Source: Sphingobium boeckii (lineage in GTDB: Bacteria; Pseudomonadota; Alphaproteobacteria; Sphingomonadales; Sphingomonadaceae). From it: a stretch of DNA of 64,000 nucleotides. Location: the NCBI RefSeq assembly GCF_014199215.1, contig NZ_JACIJC010000003.1:310001-374000 (forward strand), written 5' to 3'. Position numbers and translations under genes: made by a program. A model generated the notes under the pieces. That model ran no database searches. It was given only the letters and a program-made list of their open reading frames with translations, and was not told the DNA's origin. This document shows, piece by piece, positions 52,646-62,156 of the stretch (its first letter is position 1; every line of letters starts with the position of its first letter).

Positions 52646-54529
52646 CTAGCTCCACTCTGCTTCACAGTTCCGCGCCGGATCAAAATGCTTCAGCTTGTTG
52701 CGCAGGTTCTTATGGAAATTGTCGGCCGTCCCCGAAACATTCTCGGGCTTTGGAATGTCGTCCACCGGCACGCCGAGTCGCGCCAGAACAAACTGCCATT
52801 CGCGATCGTCGAGCATCTGGGGTGTCAGCAATCCCTCCCGCTGCAGGTCACGGACCTCGGGCAGTGCAGTTCGGGCGTCCGGGCCGAGGAGGCACAGGGC
52901 ACGCCTGGCGGAATCGATGGGAAGCAGATCATCGGTATTGCCGCGCTCACGATCAGGTGCCGCGCGCCGCTCCAGATGCGTCCGCAGAATGACGACGAGC
53001 ATCGGCACAGCCGCCGCGCCGCGATCGGATTGACGGACGATCAGCCCGCCCGCGTAAAGGCGGCGTTCGGGGTCTGCCAGAAGCGCAGCCTCATCGGCGG
53101 TTCCCGTCAAGAAGGTTCCTGTCGGCATGGACTCATATTGCGCGGCCAGCGTTTTCATCCAGGGGCCCATTGGATCGGCCGTCAGGAGCCTCCGACCGAT
53201 TACCGCCCTCAATGCCAGCGATTGATCGCCCATCGCCTTTATCGGCGCATAAAGCCCATCATATTTCACGATCCGCGGATCGGATATGAGGCGGATCAGA
53301 AAAGCGCTGTCCTCGTTGGAGACGGTCGATGGTGGCTTGAAGCTGGCGAACCAGTCTCTCAGCAAATCAAATCCCGGATCGTCCGCATCGACGTTGCGAT
53401 CATCCAGCATTTCGGTCAGGCGTTTGCGGACAGCAGGGATCAGCGCCGCCATATTTCCGCCCGTCGAAAGATTGCTATATCGGGCAAGCAATCCCGCCGG
53501 CTTGATCTGTTCGTAACGCGGTCCGCTGGAGCGCGCGGAGCGGGCCCAGGCCAGATGGAAATTCTCCAGCCCCCCGGCCATTCCGATATAAAGCGGGCGA
53601 GCAAGGACAGCGGTTGTCGCAATCGTCTTGCGCAGCAGGATCTGGCCTTGCCGGTTGCTCACCGTGAAACTGTCGATGTTCACCTTTTCGGGATCGAACG
53701 ACCATTTATTGTCCTTCATTTTCACGCCCCGCGCCCGCTTCGGCACGGGCGCATCGCTGTAGCTTCTGTGCGTTACGATCATGTCGAATGTCGCTTTGGG
53801 CGCTTCGGCCACGATGCAATGCGTTGTGGAAAGGCGGAGATTCCATTCCGCACCCAAGGACGAAGCGATGTGCATGATGCCGCCATTTTCCGGCTCAGGC
53901 GGATCGATATCCAGTCCGCCAGGATTGATCGGCATGATCGTTTTGGCGGGGCATTGCGCCTTTGGCAGCATGGATAAGGTCCGCGATCTCAACGCGCGCG
54001 TCTCGGCCTCTTCCGACGTGCCATTGGTGATCAGAGTGACGCTGCGGACGCCGGGGCTGGCGAGCAGCGCCGCACATAGGGCATCGCACACCCATGGCCT
54101 GGCCATGCGTTCTTCATCGCTTTCGCGCGCCTCGCCCGGCTGCCTTTGCATCACATCCAGCCGCGGCACGGAAAGCAGGATATCCCCGGCCAACGTAATT
54201 CTCTGCGACGGTATCAGATCGGGCATTTTGGTCGCCGCCGCCATCCTGACCTGACTTTCGGAGATGCTCGCCTGTGGCACGAACCAGACAAGCGCGGCTG
54301 CGACCATAGCCGCAGGCAGCAGGGCCATTTTCTCGGGAATGACGAGCCGCAATCCCCACCAGGAGATTGCAAAAGCCGAATACCACATGAAGAGCGTCGG
54401 AAGCGCTGCAAGTATCAGCCCCGGCACCAGCAACGCGAGCAGACCAATAACGATCACGCCCGGCATCAGCATGACAAGCGTAGCGCTTATCGCGAGCAGG
54501 ATGTGAAGGCCGATAATGAATATTTTCAT
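52646..54529 (-). CDS. Large membrane-anchored protein of unknown function
   Basis: A 627-residue protein. The first 90 residues contain three or four hydrophobic segments, the rest a soluble domain with few Cys and no catalytic motif I recognise. The C-terminal third (DDLLPIDSARRALCLLGPDA, then LPEVRDLQREGLL) has a helical-repeat look. Codon use seems less GC-biased than in neighbours, and the upstream 210 bp are AT-rich, which may signal recent acquisition. It stands alone between convergent and co-directional genes. Confidence 0.75.
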   Translation of the reverse strand: MKIFIIGLHILLAISATLVMLMPGVIVIGLLALLVPGLILAALPTLFMWYSAFAISWWGLRLVIPEKMALLPAAMVAAALVWFVPQASISESQVRMAAATKMPDLIPSQRITLAGDILLSVPRLDVMQRQPGEARESDEERMARPWVCDALCAALLASPGVRSVTLITNGTSEEAETRALRSRTLSMLPKAQCPAKTIMPINPGGLDIDPPEPENGGIMHIASSLGAEWNLRLSTTHCIVAEAPKATFDMIVTHRSYSDAPVPKRARGVKMKDNKWSFDPEKVNIDSFTVSNRQGQILLRKTIATTAVLARPLYIGMAGGLENFHLAWARSARSSGPRYEQIKPAGLLARYSNLSTGGNMAALIPAVRKRLTEMLDDRNVDADDPGFDLLRDWFASFKPPSTVSNEDSAFLIRLISDPRIVKYDGLYAPIKAMGDQSLALRAVIGRRLLTADPMGPWMKTLAAQYESMPTGTFLTGTADEAALLADPERRLYAGGLIVRQSDRGAAAVPMLVVILRTHLERRAAPDRERGNTDDLLPIDSARRALCLLGPDARTALPEVRDLQREGLLTPQMLDDREWQFVLARLGVPVDDIPKPENVSGTADNFHKNLRNKLKHFDPARNCEAEWS

Positions 54530-54739
54530 GCCGCTTTATATGTCATCGCCTTTAAGCAAAGACAAATTCTTACATGAAGAATATTCCAATATCGCAACAG
54601 ACAAATCAAATAGCACAGATATTTATCACAAAATAGAACTGGGGTTCCATAGCAATTAATGTAATACTGTCTTATAGGCGCAAGCACACCTTAGGAGCAG
54701 ATTTACACGGTGCCTCTATGACACCGCGAAGTTCAGCCT

Positions 54740-56590
54740 CTACCGCAACGCCTTCGCCGTCAGCGCGCCGCAATTCGCGTCCGCCGCCACCGCGCCCTGT
54801 TTGCCCGCGATCGCGCGTCCGAGCATTTTCAGGATGCCGCCCGCCGACTTCGTCTGCTCGGGCACCTGGATATCGGGATGCGTGATCGTGCCGCCGATCG
54901 GGATCGTGCCCGCCAGCCGCAACAGGCTCTGCTTCTTGGGCGCGCCGCTCAATGTCAGCATCAGCCGCTCATCGGCCAGCGAAATCCGGCCCGTCACACG
55001 CGTCAGCGCGCGCGAAGTGTCTATGACCACGGGGTTTGCCTGCGCCACGCCGCGGGACACGTCCAGCCGCGCCACCATGCAGCGCAGAACCGCCATCTCC
55101 TCCTTGTCGCCGGTCACGCCGCGCCCGACGTCCTGGCCTAGCAGCGAGGCGGTGCGCGCCGGGATCGTGCCATCGCGCGCGACCAGCGCGATCGAGCCGC
55201 TGGAACGGCCGATCGCGGCGCGGATCGTGCCGCCCGGACCGCTCAGGCGGATGCGCCCGGCCAGACTGCCGTCGATCGCCGTTGCCGGAAAGAAATCCAG
55301 CAGTCGCGCCTGAGCCAGGGTGAGATCGACGGTGAACATCGGCCCGCCCTTGCGCTGGTCGACCGTGATGCGTCCATCCAGACGTCCCCGGGTGAGGCCC
55401 AGGGTCAACGGCTCGATTTTCAGATGGCTTTGCTCCAGCGTAAGTGTGCCACGCAAATGGCGGAAGGGCGAAGAACCGGGCCAGAGCAATTGCTTCACGC
55501 TGAGTTCCAGTCGCCCATCGGTCCGCGCCACGGACTTCAGATCGATCGCGGTGGGCGGCACGATGCGATCACCGATCCGCGCCTTGAGCAAAGCGCCTTT
55601 GCGCAGACCTTCGTCGGATGACAGCGAATTGAAATCGAAGCGGTTGGAGGCGATCGCGCCCTCGATCCGGGTCCGACCGTCGCGCTTCCTGATGGTGGCA
55701 TGACCCGCGATATCCGAACGGCCGATCGTACCGGTGAGCGCTGTGACGATCCAATCCGGCGAATCGCGGCGCACATTGGCCTTGAGCTTCACCGGCTGCG
55801 TGCCGGGCAAACCCGCTTCGATGATCGCGTCCAGCATCCGCAGATCGTCGCCATAGCCGGTCACCGCGGCGGTCAAATGGCCGATGTCGAGCGGACCGTC
55901 CATCCGGCCCACGGCGGTCATCCCCACCGCCTTGCCGGCAATTTCGGCGCGGAAGGGCCAGGGCGTACCCGGCTTCACGCCCGCGATCGCGCCGCCCGAG
56001 GCGGTGAGCGTCACCGGCGCACCGCGGATGAGGCCGGTGCCGGAAAGCGTGAGGCCGCGGTTGATGTCCGCGCTCAGCGCAGCGGTGAAGCTGCGATCGC
56101 GCTTGGCATCGGCATAGGAGAGGCTGCTGTTGGCGATGGTGAGGGTGGAGATCGCGGGGCGGCTGGCCGCTTTGTCCCGATCCTTCTTGCCATTGTTCCA
56201 GCTTTCGCGGCCGGCGGCGTCGCGCACCAGCGCGATCTTCATTCCGTCCAGTTCGACCGCCTCGATGCGCAGATCACCCAGCAGCAGAGGCAGCGCGGCA
56301 AAGCGCACGCGCGCCGTGGCCAGGTTGAGCAGATCGCCCTGGCCTGCCCATGCCGCCTGCGGAATGCGCACGCCGCGCAGCAGGATCGTCGGATGGAAGG
56401 AGAATCGATCGGTCCGCTCGGCGGAAGCGATCGTGACAGGCCGATCAAGCGAGGCGGACAGCCGCTCCTCCGCCATCGTCCGCAAGGCACCCCAGGGGAA
56501 TAGCGCAAGGGCCAGCAGCGCCAGCGCCACGACCCCCAGCGGAATCACGGCCAGCCAGATCCACCGCGACCGCCCGCTCCGCTTCACCAT
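54740..56590 (-). CDS. AsmA family protein
   Basis: A 616-residue protein with one N-terminal membrane anchor (about 8-30, WIWLAVIPLGVVALALLALA) and a long periplasmic beta-rich region of the AsmA/DUF748 type (SLDRPVTIASAERTDRFSF, LLLGDLRIEAVELDGMKIAL, GTIPIGGTITHPDIQVPEQT). AsmA-like proteins are linked to lipid transport toward the outer membrane, as with TamB. The start ATG 56590 has GGAACC upstream and omits a basic leader in the longer frame. Confidence 0.87.
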   Translation of the reverse strand: MVKRSGRSRWIWLAVIPLGVVALALLALALFPWGALRTMAEERLSASLDRPVTIASAERTDRFSFHPTILLRGVRIPQAAWAGQGDLLNLATARVRFAALPLLLGDLRIEAVELDGMKIALVRDAAGRESWNNGKKDRDKAASRPAISTLTIANSSLSYADAKRDRSFTAALSADINRGLTLSGTGLIRGAPVTLTASGGAIAGVKPGTPWPFRAEIAGKAVGMTAVGRMDGPLDIGHLTAAVTGYGDDLRMLDAIIEAGLPGTQPVKLKANVRRDSPDWIVTALTGTIGRSDIAGHATIRKRDGRTRIEGAIASNRFDFNSLSSDEGLRKGALLKARIGDRIVPPTAIDLKSVARTDGRLELSVKQLLWPGSSPFRHLRGTLTLEQSHLKIEPLTLGLTRGRLDGRITVDQRKGGPMFTVDLTLAQARLLDFFPATAIDGSLAGRIRLSGPGGTIRAAIGRSSGSIALVARDGTIPARTASLLGQDVGRGVTGDKEEMAVLRCMVARLDVSRGVAQANPVVIDTSRALTRVTGRISLADERLMLTLSGAPKKQSLLRLAGTIPIGGTITHPDIQVPEQTKSAGGILKMLGRAIAGKQGAVAADANCGALTAKALR

Positions 56591-56678
56591 TGGTTCCAAA
56601 TCAGTCGCCCCCCTCGCATGTGTAGGAAGGGGACGCGCGGCGCGGCGATTTCGTTCCGGGGCCGATCCAGGCGCAAAC

Positions 56679-56704
56679 AAAAAAGGCGGCCCCGAAGGAC
56701 CGCC
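56679..56704 (-). terminator. Rho-independent terminator of the tonB-exb operon
   Basis: On the minus strand GGCGGTCC-TTCG-GGGCCGCC forms an 8-bp stem with a TTCG tetraloop, followed by TTTTTTG, about 25 bp after the last exbD stop. Confidence 0.95.
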
Positions 56705-56728
56705 CTGATTGTTCGTCGATCGGATCGA

Positions 56729-57160
56729 TCAGAAATTCGCGTATTGCTCGTTTCCGACGAAACCCATCTTGTTCACTTCCGATTTACGGATGATCGAGAG
56801 AACCTGATCCACCGTATCATAGCGCGCCTGGGCATCCGGCTGGAAATGGAGCTCGGGCTCCGGATCCATGTCACGGGTGCGATCGAGATACTGACGCAGG
56901 GTCAGCTTGTCGATCGGCGACGCATTCCAGAGGATCACACCCTGCGGCGTGATCGCCACCTTGTTGATATCCGGAAGGATCGGCGGTGGATTGTTCTTCT
57001 GGTTGGGATCATCGACCGGAAGATCGACCTTAACCGCATGGGTCTGGATCGGGATGGTGATGATGAACATGATGAGGAGAACGAGCATGACGTCGATCAA
57101 CGGCGTCGTGTTCATTTCCATCATCGGCTCGCCATCTTCCCTGCCGCCGCTCATTGCCAT
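56729..57160 (-). CDS. exbD: ExbD-type biopolymer transport protein (second copy)
   Basis: A 143-residue ExbD/TolR protein with one membrane segment. MNTTPLIDVMLVLLIMFI carries the proton-pathway Asp that powers TonB. The periplasmic domain has DPEPELHFQPDAQARYDTVD. It ends the four-gene tonB operon, 24 bp after the first exbD. Two ExbD genes in one operon are known from Xanthomonas, where the second is dispensable for iron uptake but needed for some host interactions. Confidence 0.92.
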   Translation of the reverse strand: MAMSGGREDGEPMMEMNTTPLIDVMLVLLIMFIITIPIQTHAVKVDLPVDDPNQKNNPPPILPDINKVAITPQGVILWNASPIDKLTLRQYLDRTRDMDPEPELHFQPDAQARYDTVDQVLSIIRKSEVNKMGFVGNEQYANF

Positions 57161-57184
57161 TTCGAAATACTCCTGATCGCTCGA

Positions 57185-57673
57185 TTACAGACGCTGGGCG
57201 ACAAAGCTGCCAGCCGGCGGCTCTGAGATGAAGCCCACACGGGCAAAGCCCGCCATCTGCATCGTGTAGATGGTGCCGCCAATGCAGCGGTACGGCGTGT
57301 TCACGTCACCACGAATATGCGCTTCAGGCATATCTTCCGCGGTGAAATTCTCCAGTCCGCCCTTCTTGTCGATCTCGGCTTTCAATTTGGCCACGGCGCG
57401 ATCCAGCAATTCCTGCGAATTGACCTGGGTCAAATTCCAGTAAACCTCACACGCGCCATTGGGCGATGCCTTGACCGAAAGCGAAACGTTTTCCGGCTTC
57501 GTCGTCGTCGGATCGTGACGCACCTCGGGAAGCTTGACGTCAACCGTCTGGATCACGACCGGAATCGCGATCAGGAAGATGATGAGAAGCACCAGCATGA
57601 CGTCCACGAGCGGCGTCGTGTTGATGTCCGACATGGGGGCGTCGTCACCACCGGGTCCAGCACTCATTGCCAT
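57185..57673 (-). CDS. exbD: ExbD-type biopolymer transport protein (first copy)
   Basis: A 162-residue ExbD with DINTTPLVDVMLVLLIIFL and the key Asp in its membrane helix. The periplasmic domain is longer than in the other copy and has cysteines (ASPNGACEVYWN, NTPYRCIGG) that may form a disulfide. It lies between exbB (108 bp) and the second exbD. Confidence 0.92.
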   Translation of the reverse strand: MAMSAGPGGDDAPMSDINTTPLVDVMLVLLIIFLIAIPVVIQTVDVKLPEVRHDPTTTKPENVSLSVKASPNGACEVYWNLTQVNSQELLDRAVAKLKAEIDKKGGLENFTAEDMPEAHIRGDVNTPYRCIGGTIYTMQMAGFARVGFISEPPAGSFVAQRL

Positions 57674-57781
57674 GTATTCGTCCTATCTTACGCTTGGAGC
57701 CATATCCCGCAGGAGATGTCTCCTGACTGAATTACGGGGCGGGCGGCGCAAAGGGATACGCGCCGCCCGATTGTCCGTAAA

Positions 57782-58576
57782 TCAGACCTTGGGGGGCACG
57801 CCACCCGTCGTCGTGACGGGCTTTGCGGCAGCAACCGGTGCCTTGGCAGCGGCTGCGCGCACCATGGCGGCAGGCTTCACAGCGCCGCCCGAAGCCATAT
57901 AGCCCAGAACATCGTTCGAGAAGGCGCTGAGGTCTTCGGCGATCGACTTGTTGCGACGCTGCAGCCAGTTATAGGCAAGCACGGCAGGAACGGCGACGAC
58001 CAGGCCCAGTGCGGTCATGATCAGAGCTTCACCGACCGGGCCGGCGACGACGTCGATCGATGCCTGACCGGATGCGCCGATCTTCACGAGAGCGCGATAG
58101 ATGCCGACCACGGTGCCGAACAGACCGATGAACGGTGCGGTTGCACCCACGGTTGCCAGGAATGCGAGGCCGCCACCGAGCTTCGAATTGATCGCGGCTT
58201 CCGAACGAGCCAGCGAACCATGAAGCCAATCATGCGCTTCGACCGGATCGGTCAGCTTGGCGTGCTGCTCCTGCGCCATCAGGCCGTCATCGACGATCTG
58301 ACGATATGCGCTGTTCTTGTCGAGCTTGGCTGCGCCTTCCTTCAGGCTGGGCGTGTTCCAGAAACCGGCGCGGACGCGCTTTGCCTGGTTCATGATCTTC
58401 TGCTGATCAAACAGCTTGGTGAACATGATGTAGAAGGAAAAGACCGACATCACGACGAGGATGATGAACACGGACCATGCGATGGCGCCGCCCTGCTCAA
58501 GCGCCGCGAACAGGCCATAGGGATTTTCGCCTGCGGCGGGAGCGGCTCCGGCCGCGGCTGCAATCTGGATGAACAT
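57782..58576 (-). CDS. exbB: ExbB/TolQ-type proton channel
   Basis: A 264-residue protein with three membrane helices. The MotA/TolQ/ExbB core is visible: LAFLATVGATAPFIGLFGTV with the conserved Thr/Gly pattern and MTALGLVVAVPAVLAYNWL. The C-terminal tail is rich in Ala/Lys/Val-Thr. With ExbD it converts the proton gradient to motion of TonB. Second in the operon, 50 bp after tonB. Confidence 0.94.
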   Translation of the reverse strand: MFIQIAAAAGAAPAAGENPYGLFAALEQGGAIAWSVFIILVVMSVFSFYIMFTKLFDQQKIMNQAKRVRAGFWNTPSLKEGAAKLDKNSAYRQIVDDGLMAQEQHAKLTDPVEAHDWLHGSLARSEAAINSKLGGGLAFLATVGATAPFIGLFGTVVGIYRALVKIGASGQASIDVVAGPVGEALIMTALGLVVAVPAVLAYNWLQRRNKSIAEDLSAFSNDVLGYMASGGAVKPAAMVRAAAAKAPVAAAKPVTTTGGVPPKV

Positions 58577-58626
58577 TTCGATTGGATCCTTTTAGAATAT
58601 ATCTGAAATTTAAGGGAGGAAGCGTA

Positions 58627-59277
58627 TCAGTCCTTGGGCAGACGCCAGGTCACCGTTTGGGTACGGCTTTCCGACAGCTTGTTGCCCGTGGCATCTTCCG
58701 CTGGCTTGAAGCGGAAGCGGCTCCTGATGAGCTTGCAGGTCTGATCATCCAGCGAACCCGAACCGCTCGACTTGCGGATTTCGCAAGTGGAAACCTTGCC
58801 GTCCGCGCCGATGGTGTAGTTCACAGTCGTCGAACCTGCATCGCCTGCACGCTGGGCAGCCGAAGGATAATCGTCATCGCTGATCGAACCTGAGCGCTGC
58901 ACGGCCTTTTTGGCGATGCCGGGCTTGGGCGGAGGCGGTGGCGGCGGTGCCGGCTTTTCCACCTGGGGCGGAGACGGCGGCGGTGGACGGTTGACCTGCT
59001 GGATCTGCGGCGGCGGCGGCGTGTTCGTCCGCACGATCGGCGGAGGAGTCACGACGGGCGGCGGGGGCACATCCTGCTTGGGCGGCGGGGGTGGCGGTTC
59101 TTCCTCGGGGGGGGGCGGTTCTTCAACGTCGAACACGTCCATATCCGCCGCGACCTTCTTGACCACGTTAAAGGCCAGTCCGGTAACGAAGGCGTATCCG
59201 AGCACCGCGTGAAGTAGCGCCACGATAATGATCGCGATCACACGGCTCGAACTCATCTTTTGATCAGCGTAAGCCAT
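58627..59277 (-). CDS. tonB: Energy transducer TonB
   Basis: A 216-residue TonB: N-terminal membrane anchor with the conserved His (VIAIIIVALLHAVLGYAFV), a Pro/Glu then Pro/Lys/Val linker (EEPPPPEEEPPPPPP), and the C-terminal domain DGKVSTCEIRKSSGSGSLDD. It would serve the receptor at 7887 and others. I use ATG 59277 with GAAGGAG 12 bases upstream; ATG 59256 is possible. First gene of tonB-exbB-exbD-exbD. Confidence 0.93.
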   Translation of the reverse strand: MAYADQKMSSSRVIAIIIVALLHAVLGYAFVTGLAFNVVKKVAADMDVFDVEEPPPPEEEPPPPPPKQDVPPPPVVTPPPIVRTNTPPPPQIQQVNRPPPPSPPQVEKPAPPPPPPPKPGIAKKAVQRSGSISDDDYPSAAQRAGDAGSTTVNYTIGADGKVSTCEIRKSSGSGSLDDQTCKLIRSRFRFKPAEDATGNKLSESRTQTVTWRLPKD

Positions 59278-59531
59278 CCAGGAACGACACTCCTTCTTTA
59301 CTCGGTTGCAGACAGGACATGGCCACCGGGAACGCACTGCGCCCGGAATTTTTTACAGACCCGCCCTGCCACGATTTATTGTATCTTAAGGCAGAGCCCA
59401 ACGTCTATCGCCAGCCGCGGGGCGACGCAAACGCTTTTGTCTCCGTTGGAACGACACCCTGACGCTACGGGTTGCATGGCAGGTTCATCTGCCTTCTGGC
59501 ATGACGGGCAAAGCACGGTCATGGAGCGAAT

Positions 59532-60395
59532 ATGAGACGCTATGGAATAGCATTTTTAGGGCTGGCGATTGCAACGAGTTTTCCCAGTATTTGCAACGCT
59601 CAGGCGATGTCTGCCCCCATTGCGGGCAGTTATGCGGACCTTGCCGATCTGGCGCTTGCAGCCCCGGTGGTGATCGATGCGAAAATCGTTTCGGCCACCC
59701 GCATGAAAGACGAAATTTCCACCCCAGTTCAAACCGCATTTGCACGATATCTCATCGAATCGGACGTCATTTCGCTGATTCGCGGTGCCGGTGGAAGCCC
59801 ACCGCGTATCCGCTATGTGGCTAATGTGAGGCTGGATTCGCGAGGAAAAGCGCCAAAATTGAAAAAAAGCCGCGTGCTGATTCTCGCACGCCCTGTCCCG
59901 GGCAAGCCGGCTGACCTGCAATTGATCGCGCCTGATGCACAATTGGCGTGGTCGGCCGAGACCGAAGCGACGCTGCGTGCGATCATCTCCGAAGCGGTTT
60001 CGCCCGGTTCAGCGCCGCGAATCGCCCGCGTGGGCCATGCCTTTCACGTTCCCGGGGCCATCCGGGGCGAAAGCGAAACGCAGATCTTCCTCATTACCGA
60101 CAGCGGCGAGCCCGTATCGCTCTCAATCATCAGGCGTCCCGGCCAGGGGCCGCGATGGGCAGTCGCTTTGGGCGAGATCGTGGACGAATCGGCAGCCACG
60201 CCCAAGCCGCAGAGCCTGCTCTGGTATCGGCTTGCCTGCTTCCTGCCGCGCGAACTGCCAGAGAGCGCCGTGGACAATGCCGATCCCGTGATCTTCGATC
60301 AGGCGCGCGCGGATTACCGCGTGGTGATCGACGGATTGGGCGTTTGCACGCGCAATCGGGCAGCGGCGCTTCAGCCGGCGTCTTTGCCAAGATAG
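59532..60395 (+). CDS. Exported protein of unknown function
   Basis: A 287-residue protein with a signal peptide (MRRYGIAFLGLAIATS, cleavage near CNAQA). Regularly spaced hydrophobic/charged alternation (VVIDAKIVSATRM, YLIESDVISLIRG, IRYVANVRLD) suggests a beta-sandwich. No catalytic motif is seen. ATG 59532 has GGAG upstream. It shares a 254-bp divergent intergenic region with tonB and overlaps the SDR gene by 25 bp at the 3' end (convergent). Confidence 0.85.
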   Translation: MRRYGIAFLGLAIATSFPSICNAQAMSAPIAGSYADLADLALAAPVVIDAKIVSATRMKDEISTPVQTAFARYLIESDVISLIRGAGGSPPRIRYVANVRLDSRGKAPKLKKSRVLILARPVPGKPADLQLIAPDAQLAWSAETEATLRAIISEAVSPGSAPRIARVGHAFHVPGAIRGESETQIFLITDSGEPVSLSIIRRPGQGPRWAVALGEIVDESAATPKPQSLLWYRLACFLPRELPESAVDNADPVIFDQARADYRVVIDGLGVCTRNRAAALQPASLPR

Positions 60396-61135
60396 ACGAA
60401 ATCCCGTTCGAAGGCGGTCAGATGCGCCCCGCCATCGACGAACAGCACCTGCCCCGTCACCGATTCGGCAGCGGCGAGATAGGCCACGGCGTCCGCGATA
60501 TCCTCGGGCTCCGGCAGCAGGCCGAGCGGCATCGCCTGCTCCAGCCGGGCGAGTTGTGCTGGCAGATAGTCTTCCGTGGGCATGGTGAGCCCGGGCGCGA
60601 CCGCGCAGACGCGCGCGGCCGGGGCCAGCGCGCGCGCCAGCATCTCCGTCGCGCCCGCCAGCGCCAGCTTGGAAATGGTGTAGCTCGCCTGATCGCCGAC
60701 CGGATTGCGGATGCGCTGATCGAGAATGTTGATGATCACCGCGCGGCGCGCAGACGTCGCCAATGCCGCGACGGAACGCGCCAGCAGCACCGGGGCGGCT
60801 GTATTGACCGTGAAATGATCGACCAGCGCGCCGAGCGTGAGGCTGGAGGGATCATCCTGCCCGAATAATGAAGCGTTGTTCACCAGCAAATGGGGTGCCT
60901 GCCCGAAATGCGCCGTCACCCGGCCCACCAGCGTCTCGATTTCGGCTTCATAGGCCAGATCGGCGACAAAGCCGTGCCATGCCGCGCCACATTGGCCGAG
61001 CCGCGTCAGCAGCGCCGGATCGGGCGAGGCATTGTGCCGGGCGTGCAGCGCGAGCGTCCAGCCTTCTTCGGCCAGCTTCGCCGAAATCGCAGCGCCGACC
61101 CGGTGGCAACCGCCCGTGACCAGAGCGAGCTTCAT
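60371..61135 (-). CDS. Pteridine-reductase-like short-chain dehydrogenase
   Basis: A 254-residue SDR. The cofactor motif is TGGCHRVG, the TGX3RXG form of pteridine reductase/FolM rather than the usual TGX3GXG, and VNNAS, YTISK (catalytic Tyr and Lys) and FVDGGAHLT follow. The start ATG 61135 overlaps the stop of folB by 4 bp (ATGA), which fits a pterin-related role such as dihydromonapterin or dihydrofolate reductase activity. Substrate is inferred from this motif and context. Confidence 0.85.
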   Translation of the reverse strand: MKLALVTGGCHRVGAAISAKLAEEGWTLALHARHNASPDPALLTRLGQCGAAWHGFVADLAYEAEIETLVGRVTAHFGQAPHLLVNNASLFGQDDPSSLTLGALVDHFTVNTAAPVLLARSVAALATSARRAVIINILDQRIRNPVGDQASYTISKLALAGATEMLARALAPAARVCAVAPGLTMPTEDYLPAQLARLEQAMPLGLLPEPEDIADAVAYLAAAESVTGQVLFVDGGAHLTAFERDFVYLGKDAG

Positions 61136-61506
61136 CGGCGATGCCTCACCAGCGAAATCCCGATCGATTCGTCTTTTTCGGCAATGGCGAGCTTCACGAT
61201 ATCGACCTGCACGCGCTGCACGCGGCGATCCTGCACCATCAGCGTTTCGCAAATATGATCGGCCACGGCCTCGACCAGCGTGAAATGCTGATCCACCGGC
61301 AGGGCGGCCATCGCCGCGTGCTTGAGGTCCATATAGTTTTTCGAGGCGGACAGCAGCGTATCGGGATCATAACGCGGGTGACATTCCAGATCGACGATCA
61401 CCGAAATCCGGAGCGGCTGCGGCAGATGGGTTTCCTCCGAATAGATGCCGGTCAAAACCGGCACTTCGAGATCCAAAACCCTGAGCTGAAGACTGTCCTG
61501 CATCAT
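61132..61506 (-). CDS. folB: Dihydroneopterin aldolase-like protein
   Basis: A 124-residue protein with the FolB tunnelling fold. GIYSEETHLPQPLRISV carries the conserved Glu near the pterin site, and HFTLVEAVADHICETLM and IVKLAIAEKDESIGISLVR are family-typical. It cleaves dihydroneopterin in folate synthesis, or is a paralogue (FolX-like epimerase). Start ATG 61506 preceded by AGGGAA; translationally coupled to the SDR. Confidence 0.85.
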   Translation of the reverse strand: MMQDSLQLRVLDLEVPVLTGIYSEETHLPQPLRISVIVDLECHPRYDPDTLLSASKNYMDLKHAAMAALPVDQHFTLVEAVADHICETLMVQDRRVQRVQVDIVKLAIAEKDESIGISLVRHRR

Positions 61507-61614
61507 GTTCCCTGGCGCGTGAGCGGGCGATTCGCTCTTTTCATCCCTGCCAGACCCGCTAAAGCCCGCCGCGCCTGCCGTCCATGCCCTCTACCCATCG
61601 GAAAGGAATGCCCC

Positions 61615-62112
61615 GTGGCGGAAATCGTCCCGCTCGATCGCGTGCCTGTCGCCGCGGTGGAAGATTTGCTCGATCGCGCTTTCGGTGCGGATCGCCGCAC
61701 GCGCCCGGCCTATGCGCTGCGCGAAGGGACGTGCGCGATCCCGGCGCTGAGCTTTGCCGCGGTGGATATGGATGGCGCGCTGCTGGGGACGCTTCAAAGC
61801 TGGCCCGTGAAGATCGCGGACGAACCGCTGGTGATGATCGGCCCCGTTGCCGTGGAGCCGGGGATCCAGCGTTCTGGCATCGGGCAAATGCTGATGCGCG
61901 CCGTGCTGAAGGCCGCCAGCGACACCGATGCGCCGCCGCTGATGATGATCGGCGATCCCGAATATTATGGCCGCTTCTTCGGTTTTACCGCGGAGGGCAC
62001 GGCAGGATGGGAATTGGATGGCCCGGTGGAGCGCCGCCGCCTGCTCGTCCGGGCGCGTTTCCTGCAAAATGTGCCGCAGCACGGACGGATTTTGCCGGAT
62101 CCCACACGCTGA
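61615..62112 (+). CDS. GNAT family N-acetyltransferase
   Basis: A 165-residue acetyltransferase. The acetyl-CoA binding loop EPGIQRSGIGQMLMRAVL (the R/QxxGxG/A type) is near residue 80, and the C-terminal PEYYGRFFGFTAEG is common in YhbS-like members. Start GTG 61615 has AAGGAA upstream; the frame to 61141 overlaps folB and is not used. Acceptor unknown. Confidence 0.88.
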   Translation: MAEIVPLDRVPVAAVEDLLDRAFGADRRTRPAYALREGTCAIPALSFAAVDMDGALLGTLQSWPVKIADEPLVMIGPVAVEPGIQRSGIGQMLMRAVLKAASDTDAPPLMMIGDPEYYGRFFGFTAEGTAGWELDGPVERRRLLVRARFLQNVPQHGRILPDPTR

Positions 62113-62156
62113 TCCGCTTTGCGCTGGGGCAGAGGATCGCCTAATCGGACCCTATC

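Noticed and set aside
50701-52683. 660-codon frame antisense to the ABC exporter
   Set aside because: The plus-strand frame has every ABC motif; the antisense translation is dominated by Arg, His, Asp and Gln and has no domain.
54706-54728. CGGTG ... CACCG hairpin after the AsmA gene
   Set aside because: Five-base stem without a T-run; too weak to call a terminator.
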